A stretch of DNA of 13,764 nt from Candidatus Shapirobacteria bacterium (GTDB lineage Bacteria; Patescibacteriota; Microgenomatia; VGLL01): NCBI GenBank assembly GCA_016866735.1, contig VGLL01000015.1, forward strand, positions 1 to 13,764. The letters run 5' to 3'. The notes beneath the pieces are model-generated. The model was not told the origin of the DNA. It ran no database searches and worked only from the letters and a program-made list of their open reading frames with translations. The position numbers were made by a program, and so were the translations under genes. Every line of letters starts with the position of its first letter. Position 1 is the stretch's first letter. This document shows positions 5,853 through 13,585 of the stretch, piece after piece.

Positions 5853-6743
5853 GTGATTAGAAAACTAAGTTCATCGCGTAAAACTTTTTGGCTGCTAGTG
5901 GCTTCATTAGTCTGTTTTCTGGCTAATTTTTTTAGTCACCATCAGTTAGTGGTAGCAATTTTAAACTCAATCATTTTTCTAATGTCATTAGAAATTTTTC
6001 AAACAATAGGTAACAACGAGCATATAAAAGCAGCGTTCAGAAAGGCAGAATACGGCCCGATCTTAGCATGCGCGGGCTTGATTCCCTTATTTCACTTTAA
6101 TCCGAAGAATGCCTATGTACTTATCATTTTTGTATTAGCCTTGATTTTTCTCCTCTTATATAGAGGGGCGGGCAAGCTGGGGATAATTCCTCTTTTGATT
6201 AGCCTTTTCCTTTTACTCTTAGGCAATCTAATTGTGGGTGGTATCGTCTATCTCCCATCGAAGCCTCTTTCGGTAGTCAAAAATTCGATAAGCATAAATA
6301 AAGAACAAACAATTTTTTTTAATGAGGCCATTCCCCGTTTAATCAAGTATCACCAAGACGAGATTCCTCTGCCCCATAAGCTTAACTTCCTTCTCTACAA
6401 TAACTTTGTTTACCTGCCCTATTGGCTGGGTAATCTAGGTCATTTTGTCTCATTAAAAAATTTTTTCGATGTGCTTCTGCTGGCAAATGTTTATCCCTTA
6501 TTCTGGGGGATTCGCCTTTATTTTAAAAATCTTCAGTGCCAAGAGAGATTGTTTGTCGCCTGGATGGCGATCACACTTGTGGTAATTGCTATCAATAAAT
6601 CGGCCGATAAATTCAACTCGCTTTATTTAGCTAGTCCCTGGTTGTTATATATGATTTTACTAGGGATGCATAGAACAAAAATGAAAATATATTTACCTTT
6701 TTTAGTTCTTAGTTTCCTTTTATTGTTGGCGCCTAAGCTATGA
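5853..6743 (+). CDS. Unrecognised polytopic membrane protein, possibly a non-catalytic GT-C relative
   Basis: A 296-residue protein that I do not recognise. It has about seven or eight hydrophobic segments (near 12-28, 33-48, 69-81, 88-103, 109-133, 205-220, 233-248 and 258-290), with a longer polar stretch at 137-180. It has no acidic first-loop motif such as the DE pair of its neighbours. Its second half (LYNNFVYLPYWLGNLGHF at 181-198, then membrane segments with an INKSAD turn at 247-252) has the same order of elements as the C-terminal membrane half of the GT39-like proteins, so it could be a catalytically dead relative; this is weak inference. The start is GTG at 5853, the only start codon between the in-frame stop at 5841-5843 and the conserved-looking N-terminus. 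No Shine-Dalgarno sequence precedes it. Its stop overlaps the next ATG by 4 nt, so it is probably translated with the enzyme at 6740. Confidence 0.75.
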   Translation: MIRKLSSSRKTFWLLVASLVCFLANFFSHHQLVVAILNSIIFLMSLEIFQTIGNNEHIKAAFRKAEYGPILACAGLIPLFHFNPKNAYVLIIFVLALIFLLLYRGAGKLGIIPLLISLFLLLLGNLIVGGIVYLPSKPLSVVKNSISINKEQTIFFNEAIPRLIKYHQDEIPLPHKLNFLLYNNFVYLPYWLGNLGHFVSLKNFFDVLLLANVYPLFWGIRLYFKNLQCQERLFVAWMAITLVVIAINKSADKFNSLYLASPWLLYMILLGMHRTKMKIYLPFLVLSFLLLLAPKL

Positions 6744-8341
6744 GTCTTAAATATATAATTTTATTCTTTCTTGTCTTGGCCTTAGCAGCTTTTTTGAGGA
6801 TCTACCATCTGGATCGAGTTCCTCCTCACCTCTCGAATGATGAAATATCAATCGCGTATGACGCCTATTCTGTTTCGAAAACCTTGAGAGACGAACATAA
6901 TCATTTCTTACCGGTCTCATTCCGGTCCCACGGCACTTACAAGGCACCTCTGGCTATCTATCTTGCCATTCCCACTACGGTCATTTTTGGTAATAATGAG
7001 TATAGTGCGAGGTTGCCCTCGGCGATTTTGGGTGTTTTGACGGTTTTGGTTATCGGCCTGCTCGTCCAGCTATTAACAAGGAATATTTCTTTGGCGCTAT
7101 TGACTAGTTTCACCTTGGCTATTACTCCTTGGCATATTTATTGTTCGAGAATGGCTCTAGAGTCAAATATTGCCCTATTTTTTGTTATTTTTGGAATTTA
7201 CCTTTTTTTTCTTAGTCTTAATACTGGCCATTTTTTACTGATACTCATTGGCTTTGTTTCGTGGGCATTTTCGGTCTACGGTTATCATACCGAGTGGGGA
7301 TTTACCCCCATGATTATCATTTTCTTGCTTCTGATTTATTTTAGAAAAATCAAAAGAAAACCCATTTATCTACTCGGTATCTTTTTATTTCTGGCGCTGA
7401 CAGCCCCAATCTTTATTAATTATCTGAATAATTTGCACAGTTACGCCCGCGCAAGTACCGAAATTATCCTAAAGGAGCCGACGCTCAATAGGACTCTTGC
7501 TAGCCATGAATTTAATTATTTCCAAAAAATCCTAGTGTTAATAGGCGCCGTTTTGGGAAACTATTCACAATATACAGAAGTAGGTTATTTATTTTTTGAC
7601 GGATTGAATGTCATGCCCAAAAATGATCCCTTCCAGTCGGGCCTTTTTCTAATTGCCTTCCTGCCGGGATTCTTTTTTGGCCTCGCGCGGGTGAATAAAT
7701 TATTTAAAGAAAATTCGGGGTTTATTTATCTGTGGGCCATATTTTCTCCTTTAGTTCCCACCCTTACTATCGGTGGGCCAAACCTCGTTAGGAATTTAGT
7801 TTCGGCAGTTCCGTACACAATTATTATTTCCGCGGGGAATTATGAATTATGGCATTTGTTCAAAAGTAAATGGGTAAGATTTTTAATTGCCCCGATGTTT
7901 ATTTCTCTCTCGTTTTTTTATTTTGCTATGATCTATTATCATAATTTCCCGATCGGCGCAGCCGAAGGTTTCCAATACGGCTATAAACAGATTGCTTCTT
8001 ATGTCAAAGAACACTCGGCAAGATACCAAAAAATAGTGATTGATCCGAAATTTGGAGAAACCCATAACTATGACGGCGTCCCCCATCTTTATATGCCTTA
8101 CTTTACCTATCTTGATCCGCAAAAATTTTTAAATGAAAGGAAGAATTTGCCCTCTGGCCTTTTTTTTGATAAATACGAAATACGCGATATTGATTGGGCT
8201 AGGGAAGTGATTGCCCCAGCCACACTTTATGTTGTTCCCCGCTCGAACTTGCCGGCAACTTTGGCGGGCGACCGCCTTGAACTAATCAAAGAAATTCGCT
8301 TACCGAATAATCAACCCGCCTTTTCGCTATTCGGCTCTTAA
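6740..8341 (+). CDS. GT39/ArnT-like membrane glycosyltransferase
   Basis: A 533-residue polytopic GT-C protein of the PMT/ArnT (GT39/GT83-like) group, expected to use polyprenyl-phosphate sugars on the outer face. The first membrane segment (4-22) is followed by VPPHLSNDE with the catalytic-type D34/E35 pair, then AYDAYS (39-44), YKAPLAIYLAIP (67-78), RLPSA (91-95) and TPWHIYCSRMALESN (129-143). About eleven further hydrophobic segments extend to residue 400, with PTLTIGGPN (340-348) before the last ones. A soluble tail of about 125 residues starts at FQYGYKQI (411) and contains KYEIRDIDW (478-486). Acceptor and sugar are unknown. It is coupled to the preceding membrane gene by an ATGA overlap and is the last gene before a promoter-bearing gap of 46 bp. 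Among the full-length paralogues here its tail is closest to the remnant at 5056. Confidence 0.87.
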   Translation: MSLKYIILFFLVLALAAFLRIYHLDRVPPHLSNDEISIAYDAYSVSKTLRDEHNHFLPVSFRSHGTYKAPLAIYLAIPTTVIFGNNEYSARLPSAILGVLTVLVIGLLVQLLTRNISLALLTSFTLAITPWHIYCSRMALESNIALFFVIFGIYLFFLSLNTGHFLLILIGFVSWAFSVYGYHTEWGFTPMIIIFLLLIYFRKIKRKPIYLLGIFLFLALTAPIFINYLNNLHSYARASTEIILKEPTLNRTLASHEFNYFQKILVLIGAVLGNYSQYTEVGYLFFDGLNVMPKNDPFQSGLFLIAFLPGFFFGLARVNKLFKENSGFIYLWAIFSPLVPTLTIGGPNLVRNLVSAVPYTIIISAGNYELWHLFKSKWVRFLIAPMFISLSFFYFAMIYYHNFPIGAAEGFQYGYKQIASYVKEHSARYQKIVIDPKFGETHNYDGVPHLYMPYFTYLDPQKFLNERKNLPSGLFFDKYEIRDIDWAREVIAPATLYVVPRSNLPATLAGDRLELIKEIRLPNNQPAFSLFGS

Positions 8342-8375
8342 AAAGGAAGAAGTTGGTTACACGCGAATCCAGTTG

Positions 8376-8384
8376 TGCTAAAAT
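8376..8384 (+). promoter_or_regulatory. Extended -10 promoter in the gap before the second GT87-like gene
   Basis: TGCTAAAAT repeats exactly the element at 770-778 and lies in the largest clean intergenic gap of the cluster (8342-8387, 46 bp). It predicts a transcription start near 8391, three bases inside the ATG at 8388 but six bases before the in-frame ATG at 8397. No convincing -35 box is visible. TTGGTT at 8353-8358 is 20 bp away, which is long. No terminator hairpin is seen in this gap. Confidence 0.55.
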
Positions 8385-8387
8385 ATA

Positions 8388-9644
8388 ATGGCGGAGATGA
8401 GCATCATAAAAAAGATAGTGGTGTTTCCCTGTCTGCAAATTTTTTTAGCGGCGGCCCTACTGCGGATTATTTTGGCCCCTTTTTTCTTTCATCCAGACAT
8501 AAAAACAATTTTTTATATTTCCCAGTTTTTCGCAAATGGGGTCATCAATATTTACGAATACCTGGCCCAAAATCCCGAGAAGTTAATCCTGGGCCCTTTT
8601 GTCTATCCACCCTTAGCTTATTTTTTCTTTGGCTCAATTTTCCCCCTGATAAGAGCCCTGGCGGGACCAGCTTTTGGCCAGTGGCTGGCGATGGGCAACG
8701 AGGCCGTGGCGGTACCGCATATTTTCCGCTATCTATTCCTTATAAAGCTGCTTCCCTTCGCCTTTGAGTTTCTGGTTGGCGGGCTACTGGTAAAAATTCT
8801 TAAGAACAGCAGGGAAAGGCAACTTGCCCTGCTGTTTTGGTTTTTTAACCCGGTTAATATCTATGCGGTTATCTTAATGGGCCAGTTTGACGTCGTCCCG
8901 GCGTTTTTTACCCTTCTCGCTTTATATTGGGCGGTGGGGCAGAAGAAGCCCCTTTGGGGGGCCGTAGCCTTGGGCATTGGCGGGGCAATGAAATCTTACC
9001 CTCTCCTTTTTCTCCCCTTTTTAGCGATTGTCTGTGGCCGGGACTGGCGCCAACAAATAAAATTATTTATCCTGGGGGTTGCGCCGTACGTAATTTTTAC
9101 CCTTCCTTTTGTCACTTCGCCTTCTTTTAGGGCCGACACCCTTATTTCCGGCCTAAGCCAGAGGATGTTCTTGCTGGGACTAGATATTGGTTTTGGAGAA
9201 AGAATTTTAGTTGTTTTATTGGCACTGGTTATCTTATTTCTCTTGGCTGCATGGAGAAGCGGTTCAAAGCAGGATTTGGCGGCGTACTTTTTGGCAGTTC
9301 CGCTTTTTCTTCTTGCCGGCTCTCATTTCCACCCGCAATGGCTTATTTGGGCGATGCCTTTTTTAGCCATTTTTATTGCTAAGGAGAATAAGCTTTTCCT
9401 TCCGGTTGTCATTTTACTAATGGGCTGGTTGGGCACGATATTGCTTTTTGATGATAAGTTTTTAGCGCTGGGATTGCTTTCTCCTTTGGATCCGGGAATT
9501 TTATTTCTGCCGCCCCTAAGAGAGCTTCTTAGTAAGATCTTTCAGCCCAGCTTGCTGCAAAGCATTTTCCACACTCTGTTTTCTGCCTCGGCAATTTGGA
9601 TCGTTTGTTTAGTAGTAGCAGGGAAGCAGCATGAGCGAATCTAG
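8388..9644 (+). CDS. GT87-like (DUF2029-type) polytopic glycosyltransferase
   Basis: A 418-residue GT-C membrane protein. After a first hydrophobic stretch (about 10-35) it has FHPDIKTIF with acidic D37, then VYPPLAYFFFGSI (72-84), FWFFNPVNIYAVILMGQFD (150-168), GGAMKSYPLLFLP (198-210), and a late HFHPQWLIWAMPF stretch. This order matches GT87/DUF2029 polyprenol-phosphate mannosyltransferase-like proteins and is shared with the 1676 gene, which has PTQPPLMMLML and FNPVTLFDGSIWGQ at the same places. Function is inferred as extracytoplasmic hexose (perhaps mannose) transfer. ATG 8388 is the upstream start, but the promoter element at 8376-8384 and the MSIIKKI sequence make ATG 8397 (415 residues) at least as likely. 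It ends with TAG and overlaps the next gene by 14 nt. The local GC content is somewhat higher than in the earlier half of the cluster. Confidence 0.82.
   Translation: MAEMSIIKKIVVFPCLQIFLAAALLRIILAPFFFHPDIKTIFYISQFFANGVINIYEYLAQNPEKLILGPFVYPPLAYFFFGSIFPLIRALAGPAFGQWLAMGNEAVAVPHIFRYLFLIKLLPFAFEFLVGGLLVKILKNSRERQLALLFWFFNPVNIYAVILMGQFDVVPAFFTLLALYWAVGQKKPLWGAVALGIGGAMKSYPLLFLPFLAIVCGRDWRQQIKLFILGVAPYVIFTLPFVTSPSFRADTLISGLSQRMFLLGLDIGFGERILVVLLALVILFLLAAWRSGSKQDLAAYFLAVPLFLLAGSHFHPQWLIWAMPFLAIFIAKENKLFLPVVILLMGWLGTILLFDDKFLALGLLSPLDPGILFLPPLRELLSKIFQPSLLQSIFHTLFSASAIWIVCLVVAGKQHERI
9620..9624 (+). promoter_or_regulatory. Shine-Dalgarno site for the beta-sandwich protein gene
   Basis: AGGGA six bases before ATG 9631 is one of only two good ribosome sites in the window. 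It supports the start at 9631 although this lies inside the previous reading frame. Confidence 0.55.
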
Positions 9645-10245
9645 ATTGCCCTGGTACTTAAGCTTCGCCCTTGGCGTTTTATTTATTTTTCTTTCCCTTT
9701 TGGCAGCTTGGCTTGGCGTGAGAAACCGCCTCGATACAGATCAGTCCTTTCGGGATGCATTCGTTAGCTTTTCTCCCGGAAAGCCCCTAACGCAAACATT
9801 TACCGCAAGACATGATTTTATAAATATCGTCATCTTGCAATTTAAAAATCCCGGATTGGCCAATCGGGGAGAATTTCGTTTCTCGCTTAAATCAGAAGAG
9901 GGGGTGCTCTTAGTGGAGAGATCTTTTTCCGGATACAATATTGGTGATCCAAGTCTGGTAAGATTTCAGTTTGATCCAATTCCGGCTTCAAGAGGCGAGC
10001 GCTTTGCTATCGCAGTCGAGGCCGTTTCTCTTAACGAGCCGCCCATTGGTGTCGGAATCGGCAGGACAGGGGGCTTAAGCTTTTCGGCTTATTACCGAAC
10101 GGCGGATAAAAAGGCTGGCCTGGCTGATCTTTTAAATAATTTAACCCAGAAGCTTTTGGGCGATAAAATATTTTTCGCTCTCTGGGCTTTAGCCCTTTTC
10201 TTGCTGGCGGGCCAAGGAGTTAAAGTAATCAGAAGGAAGTTATGA
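9631..10245 (+). CDS. Membrane-anchored predicted beta-sandwich protein
   Basis: A 204-residue protein of unknown function. It has an N-terminal membrane segment at about 9-30 and a C-terminal one at about 181-198 ending in RRKL. The middle (about 45-160) is rich in alternating polar and hydrophobic strands: LTQTFTARHDFINIVILQF (53-71), GEFRFSLKS (79-87), LVRFQFDPIPASRGERFAIA (109-128). That order (QTF..., a strand with an N-I/V motif, then F-D/P-P-I...S-G...) resembles jelly-roll, carbohydrate-binding-like domains that I recall beside or fused to membrane glycosyltransferases in candidate-phyla genomes, but I cannot name the family. The loop domain most likely faces outside, where it might bind glycan or assist the GT-C enzymes (inference). 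The start is supported by AGGGA at 9620-9624. It overlaps its upstream neighbour by 14 nt and its downstream neighbour by 4 nt. Confidence 0.8.
   Translation: MSESRLPWYLSFALGVLFIFLSLLAAWLGVRNRLDTDQSFRDAFVSFSPGKPLTQTFTARHDFINIVILQFKNPGLANRGEFRFSLKSEEGVLLVERSFSGYNIGDPSLVRFQFDPIPASRGERFAIAVEAVSLNEPPIGVGIGRTGGLSFSAYYRTADKKAGLADLLNNLTQKLLGDKIFFALWALALFLLAGQGVKVIRRKL
10233..10237 (+). promoter_or_regulatory. Shine-Dalgarno site for the second GT39-like gene
   Basis: AAGGA in a purine-rich AGAAGGAAG stretch ends 4 nt before ATG 10242 and supports that start. Most other genes in the cluster lack such a site. Confidence 0.6.
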
Positions 10246-11915
10246 GAAAAATGCATCTTCTTGTGGTTATGGTGCTTTTTTTGGCTGCTTTTTTAAGGAT
10301 CTGGAGACTTGATCTTGTGCCGCCCGAGTTATTTGGTGATGAGTTGGATGTTGGTTATCAGGCTTATTCTTTGCTCAAGACCGGCCACGACTACTACGGC
10401 CAATTTCTGCCGGCATACATTCATTCTTTTTCAGAGTGGCGGGCGCCACTTGTTATGTATGTTACTGCCCCTTTCATAGGGATTTTTGGCCTTAATGAGT
10501 GGGGCGTAAGATTACCTTCGGCCTTTTTGGGAATTTTGTCCGTTTACCTTCTTTATCTTTTAACCAAGAGACTCTTTAAAGATGAACTTATTGCCGCACT
10601 TTCAGCATTTTTTTTGGCCGCCTCGCCTTGGCATATACAATACAGTCGGGCCGCCTTTGAGCTATCTCTCCTGCTTTTTCTATTTCTGGCCGCGATTTAT
10701 TTTACTCTTATTTCTTTTAAGAACAATTGGTTATTGCTCCCGGCAGCAGCTCTTTTTAGCCTAACCCTATATACCTACAGTACGGCCAATGTGCTGTTGC
10801 CCCTCATTTTGGCCTTAATGATTTTTATTTTCCGAAACGAGTTCTTGAACATGGAAAAAAAGAAAATTCTCCTCGCCTTTTTTATTTTTTTGGTCATGAT
10901 AATGCCTATCGCCAGAGAGGTAATTTTTGGACACGCAGCAGAGAGGTTTTCCCAATTTAGCGTCTTTGGGCACCAGGAATATATCGGGCAGATCAACCTG
11001 GAGAGAGCCGCGGCCGGAAACACTTTAGTGGAAAAGATTTTTCATAATAAGCCCCTCGCTTGGGCGCGGGTAATTGGGTTGAATTATTTGAGCGCTTTTT
11101 CGCCGCTCTTTCTTTTTGAGCGAGGAGACGTAACTTTTCGCCGCTCAATTCACGAGATGGGAGAAATTTTTTGGGTCCAACTCCCCCTTTTAATTATAGG
11201 GATATTTTATTTATTAACCAGGGCCGAAAAACAAATGAAGAATTTTTGGCTAGGATGGCTTCTTATTGCTCCGATTCCAACCAGTTTGACTTGGGATGGG
11301 GCCAATCATGCCAGTAGGCTGTTTTTGCTACTCCCTCCGTTAATGGTTATTTCGTCACTGGGCCTGATTTATGTTTATCGAATATTAAGGCCGGCGAGGC
11401 TTAGAGTGATGGGAATAGCATTTATTTCTTTGTGGTTTTTCGCCGGTTTTATAATCTATAGCCATCGCTATTGGGTGCACTATGCCGCTGAATCGTGGCG
11501 CTGGTGGCAGTTTGGCTATAAGGAAGCAATGCGATTTATGAAAAATAACGAGAAAGAATACCGGACGCTTGTCTTTAATAATTCTTACGAGCCCTCGCTT
11601 CCCAGGTTCCTCTTTTGGTGGCAATATCCTCCGGATAAATTTTTGAAGGAGTTTAAGAGTGATAAAATCGAGAAGGATATCTTGGCGGGATTTAATGGTT
11701 TTAGTCTCGAAAACAGGTATTATTTTGGAACTTTGAGCCAAACCGGGGAAATCGCTTCTTTTATAAAGCCGGATCTTCTTTATCTGGTTTCGCAGAAAGA
11801 CGAAGTGGGCGGCGATTGGGACTGGGGAGTAAATCCTCCGGCTAAGATTAAGGTTTTGAAGGCGATTAGGAATCCCTATGGCCAACCGATCTTTTACATC
11901 GTTACCGGTAAATGA
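10242..11915 (+). CDS. GT39/ArnT-like membrane glycosyltransferase, paralogue 2
   Basis: A 557-residue GT-C protein. After the first membrane segment (4-20) come VPPELFGDELDVGYQAYSLLKT (27-48) with the D33/E34 acidic pair, WRAPLVMYV (66-74), VRLPSAFLG (89-97) and a SPWHIQYSRAAFELS block. PTSLTWDGAN precedes the last membrane segments. The soluble tail begins at FGYKEAMRFM and keeps the family's LFWWQYPPDKF and GQPIFYIV endings. The predicted activity is sugar transfer from a polyprenyl-phosphate donor outside the cytoplasm, with sugar and acceptor unknown. It has a good Shine-Dalgarno site and a 4-nt overlap with the beta-sandwich gene upstream and with the next paralogue downstream. The motifs are intact, so it should be active. 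It differs clearly from its neighbours in sequence, so the duplications are old. Confidence 0.88.
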   Translation: MRKMHLLVVMVLFLAAFLRIWRLDLVPPELFGDELDVGYQAYSLLKTGHDYYGQFLPAYIHSFSEWRAPLVMYVTAPFIGIFGLNEWGVRLPSAFLGILSVYLLYLLTKRLFKDELIAALSAFFLAASPWHIQYSRAAFELSLLLFLFLAAIYFTLISFKNNWLLLPAAALFSLTLYTYSTANVLLPLILALMIFIFRNEFLNMEKKKILLAFFIFLVMIMPIAREVIFGHAAERFSQFSVFGHQEYIGQINLERAAAGNTLVEKIFHNKPLAWARVIGLNYLSAFSPLFLFERGDVTFRRSIHEMGEIFWVQLPLLIIGIFYLLTRAEKQMKNFWLGWLLIAPIPTSLTWDGANHASRLFLLLPPLMVISSLGLIYVYRILRPARLRVMGIAFISLWFFAGFIIYSHRYWVHYAAESWRWWQFGYKEAMRFMKNNEKEYRTLVFNNSYEPSLPRFLFWWQYPPDKFLKEFKSDKIEKDILAGFNGFSLENRYYFGTLSQTGEIASFIKPDLLYLVSQKDEVGGDWDWGVNPPAKIKVLKAIRNPYGQPIFYIVTGK

Positions 11916-13585
11916 AATTCTTATTTAAGCAAAAACTGGAGATACTGCTTTTTCTGATTGTTCTTTTAGGTTTTGTTTTGCGCTTCTGGCGGCTTGATAC
12001 AAACCCCCCTTCTCTAAATTGGGATGAGGTTTCTCACGGTTACAACGCCTACAGCATCCTTAAAACCGGCAGTGACGAATGGGGGCGATTGCCCCTTGCG
12101 AACTTTCGTGCCTATGGGGATTATCCCTTGCCGGCGAATCTCTATCTGGCTATTCCCAGTATTTCCGTCTTTGGCTTAAATGAATTTGGCATCAGAGCAC
12201 CCCATGCCTTGCTGGGCGGCCTGACAGTTCTTTCTTGTTTTTTTCTTGTCCAGGGATTGGGATTCGGTATTTGGGTAGGTCTTCTTGCCTCCTTTCTGGT
12301 GGCGATTGACCCCTGGACTTTGTTTCCCTCGAGATTCGTGGTCCAATCAAACATTAGTTTCTTTTTGATCACGACTGGCCTCGCCCTTTTCCTTCATCGC
12401 CGGAAAAAGGCCATCTTTCTGCCCCTTGCGGGTTTGGCGCTAGGAGTTTCTGTTTACGCTTACCATAATGCCCGGATTTTTGTTCCTTTATTGCTAGTAA
12501 GCTTAATTATTCTTTATCGGAGTGAATGGAGAAAATGGTGGCAAAAAAGGAGAACTCAATTTATTTTCGCCGCTACTTTGCTTTTGGTCTTTTTCTTGCC
12601 CTTAATACCCATTGCTTTGGGATCTGAAGCTCAAGCCAGGGCGCAGTGGGTCTCGATTATTGATCAGGGCGCAATTAACCACATAATTGAAAGCCGGGCG
12701 GGATCGAATCTGCCCCCATTCTTAAGTCGACTGGTTTATAATCGGCCAACCTATTTTTTAAGCCATTTTTGGGCAAATTATCTCGGCTATTTTTCTCCGC
12801 GGTTTCTTTTTTTTGCGGGGGGAACTCAGTACCAATTTAATGTTCCCGGGAAAGGGGTTTTGTATCCAGTGGAAATGCCCTTCTTTTATCTAGGGCTGGG
12901 AATTTTAGTATTCGGGTGTTTGCGCAAAAGTTTTCCCCCACAGAAAAGAACTCTTTGGGTAGCTTTCCTCTGGCTTCTTTTGTCACTTATTCCGGCGGCG
13001 ATAACGAGCGGGAGCGGTCACGTAATTCGGGCAACAACCGTTCTCCCTTTGCCCCAGATACTAGTCGCTTTGGGCTTTTTCCAATTTTGTCAACCTTTTA
13101 AAAATAGAAGAGTGGCGGTTTTATTTTCGGTTTTTTTTATTTTCGCCATCTTTGCTTTGGCCCGAAGCTATTTAATGATTTACTTCGGTTCATATCGTCG
13201 GGATTACTCTTGGTCTTGGCAGTATGGCTATAAGGAGGCAGTTTATTATATTAAACAGAATTACGATCGGTATAATAAAATCATATTTACTAAAAAATAC
13301 GGCGAGCCCCATGAGTTTGTCTTATTTTACTGGCCATGGGATCCAGATAAATACAAGAAGGACGAAAATTTGGCCAGGTATTTTCGTACCGGTTGGTATT
13401 GGGTGGACAGTTTTGCTAAGTTTGAATTTGTCAATGATTGGGAGATTAAAAATGTCAAATGTCAAATGTCAAATGTCAAATGTTTGCTGGTTACTTCCCC
13501 AGGGAATTATCCGGAGGGGTGGAGTAAAATGAAGACGATAAATTTCTTGGATGGTAAACCAGCCTTTGATATTTTAGAGAAATGA
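11912..13585 (+). CDS. GT39/ArnT-like membrane glycosyltransferase, paralogue 3, with a 7-bp repeat tract
   Basis: A 557-residue GT-C protein. The first membrane segment (about 10-24) is followed by NPPSLNWDEVSHGYNAYSIL (31-50) with D38/E39, a DYPLPANLYLAIP stretch near 70-82, IRAPHALLG and DPWTLFPSRFVVQSN. PAAITSGSGH precedes the last membrane segments, then the tail starts with YGYKEAVYYI. It keeps FVLFYWPWDPDKY and GKPAFDIL. Residues 514-523 (NVKCQMSNVK) are encoded by tandem 7-bp units inserted just before the strand LLVTSPGNYP, in the soluble tail away from the catalytic region. The start overlaps the previous stop by 4 nt, and the stop overlaps the next start likewise. Donor and acceptor are unknown. 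Slippage of the repeat would remove about 30 C-terminal residues rather than the catalytic core. Confidence 0.88.
   Translation: MKFLFKQKLEILLFLIVLLGFVLRFWRLDTNPPSLNWDEVSHGYNAYSILKTGSDEWGRLPLANFRAYGDYPLPANLYLAIPSISVFGLNEFGIRAPHALLGGLTVLSCFFLVQGLGFGIWVGLLASFLVAIDPWTLFPSRFVVQSNISFFLITTGLALFLHRRKKAIFLPLAGLALGVSVYAYHNARIFVPLLLVSLIILYRSEWRKWWQKRRTQFIFAATLLLVFFLPLIPIALGSEAQARAQWVSIIDQGAINHIIESRAGSNLPPFLSRLVYNRPTYFLSHFWANYLGYFSPRFLFFAGGTQYQFNVPGKGVLYPVEMPFFYLGLGILVFGCLRKSFPPQKRTLWVAFLWLLLSLIPAAITSGSGHVIRATTVLPLPQILVALGFFQFCQPFKNRRVAVLFSVFFIFAIFALARSYLMIYFGSYRRDYSWSWQYGYKEAVYYIKQNYDRYNKIIFTKKYGEPHEFVLFYWPWDPDKYKKDENLARYFRTGWYWVDSFAKFEFVNDWEIKNVKCQMSNVKCLLVTSPGNYPEGWSKMKTINFLDGKPAFDILEK
13453..13480 (+). 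repeat. Tandem 7-bp repeat (four units) in a GT39-like gene
   Basis: Four perfect TGTCAAA units in a row, followed by a partial TGT. They encode residues 514-523 of the third GT39-like protein. The unit length and T-x-x-CAAA pattern match the tract at 3194-3228, so both probably belong to one dispersed repeat class. A change of one unit alters the frame. One wrong frame stops at TGA 13530-13532 and the other also stops within about 15 codons. Confidence 0.88.

Noticed and set aside
8375..8767. Plus-strand open frame of 130 codons starting before the second GT87-like gene.
   Set aside because: It overlaps that gene almost completely and has low-complexity, non-domain sequence; its start lies within the promoter element.
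11385..11885. Minus-strand open frame of 166 codons, the longest antisense frame.
   Set aside because: It lies wholly inside an intact GT39-like gene, shows no recognisable domain, and has no start signals of its own.
13453..13480. Regular direct repeats considered as a CRISPR array.
   Set aside because: The units are only 7 bp, have no spacers, and sit in frame inside a gene, so they are a simple tandem repeat.
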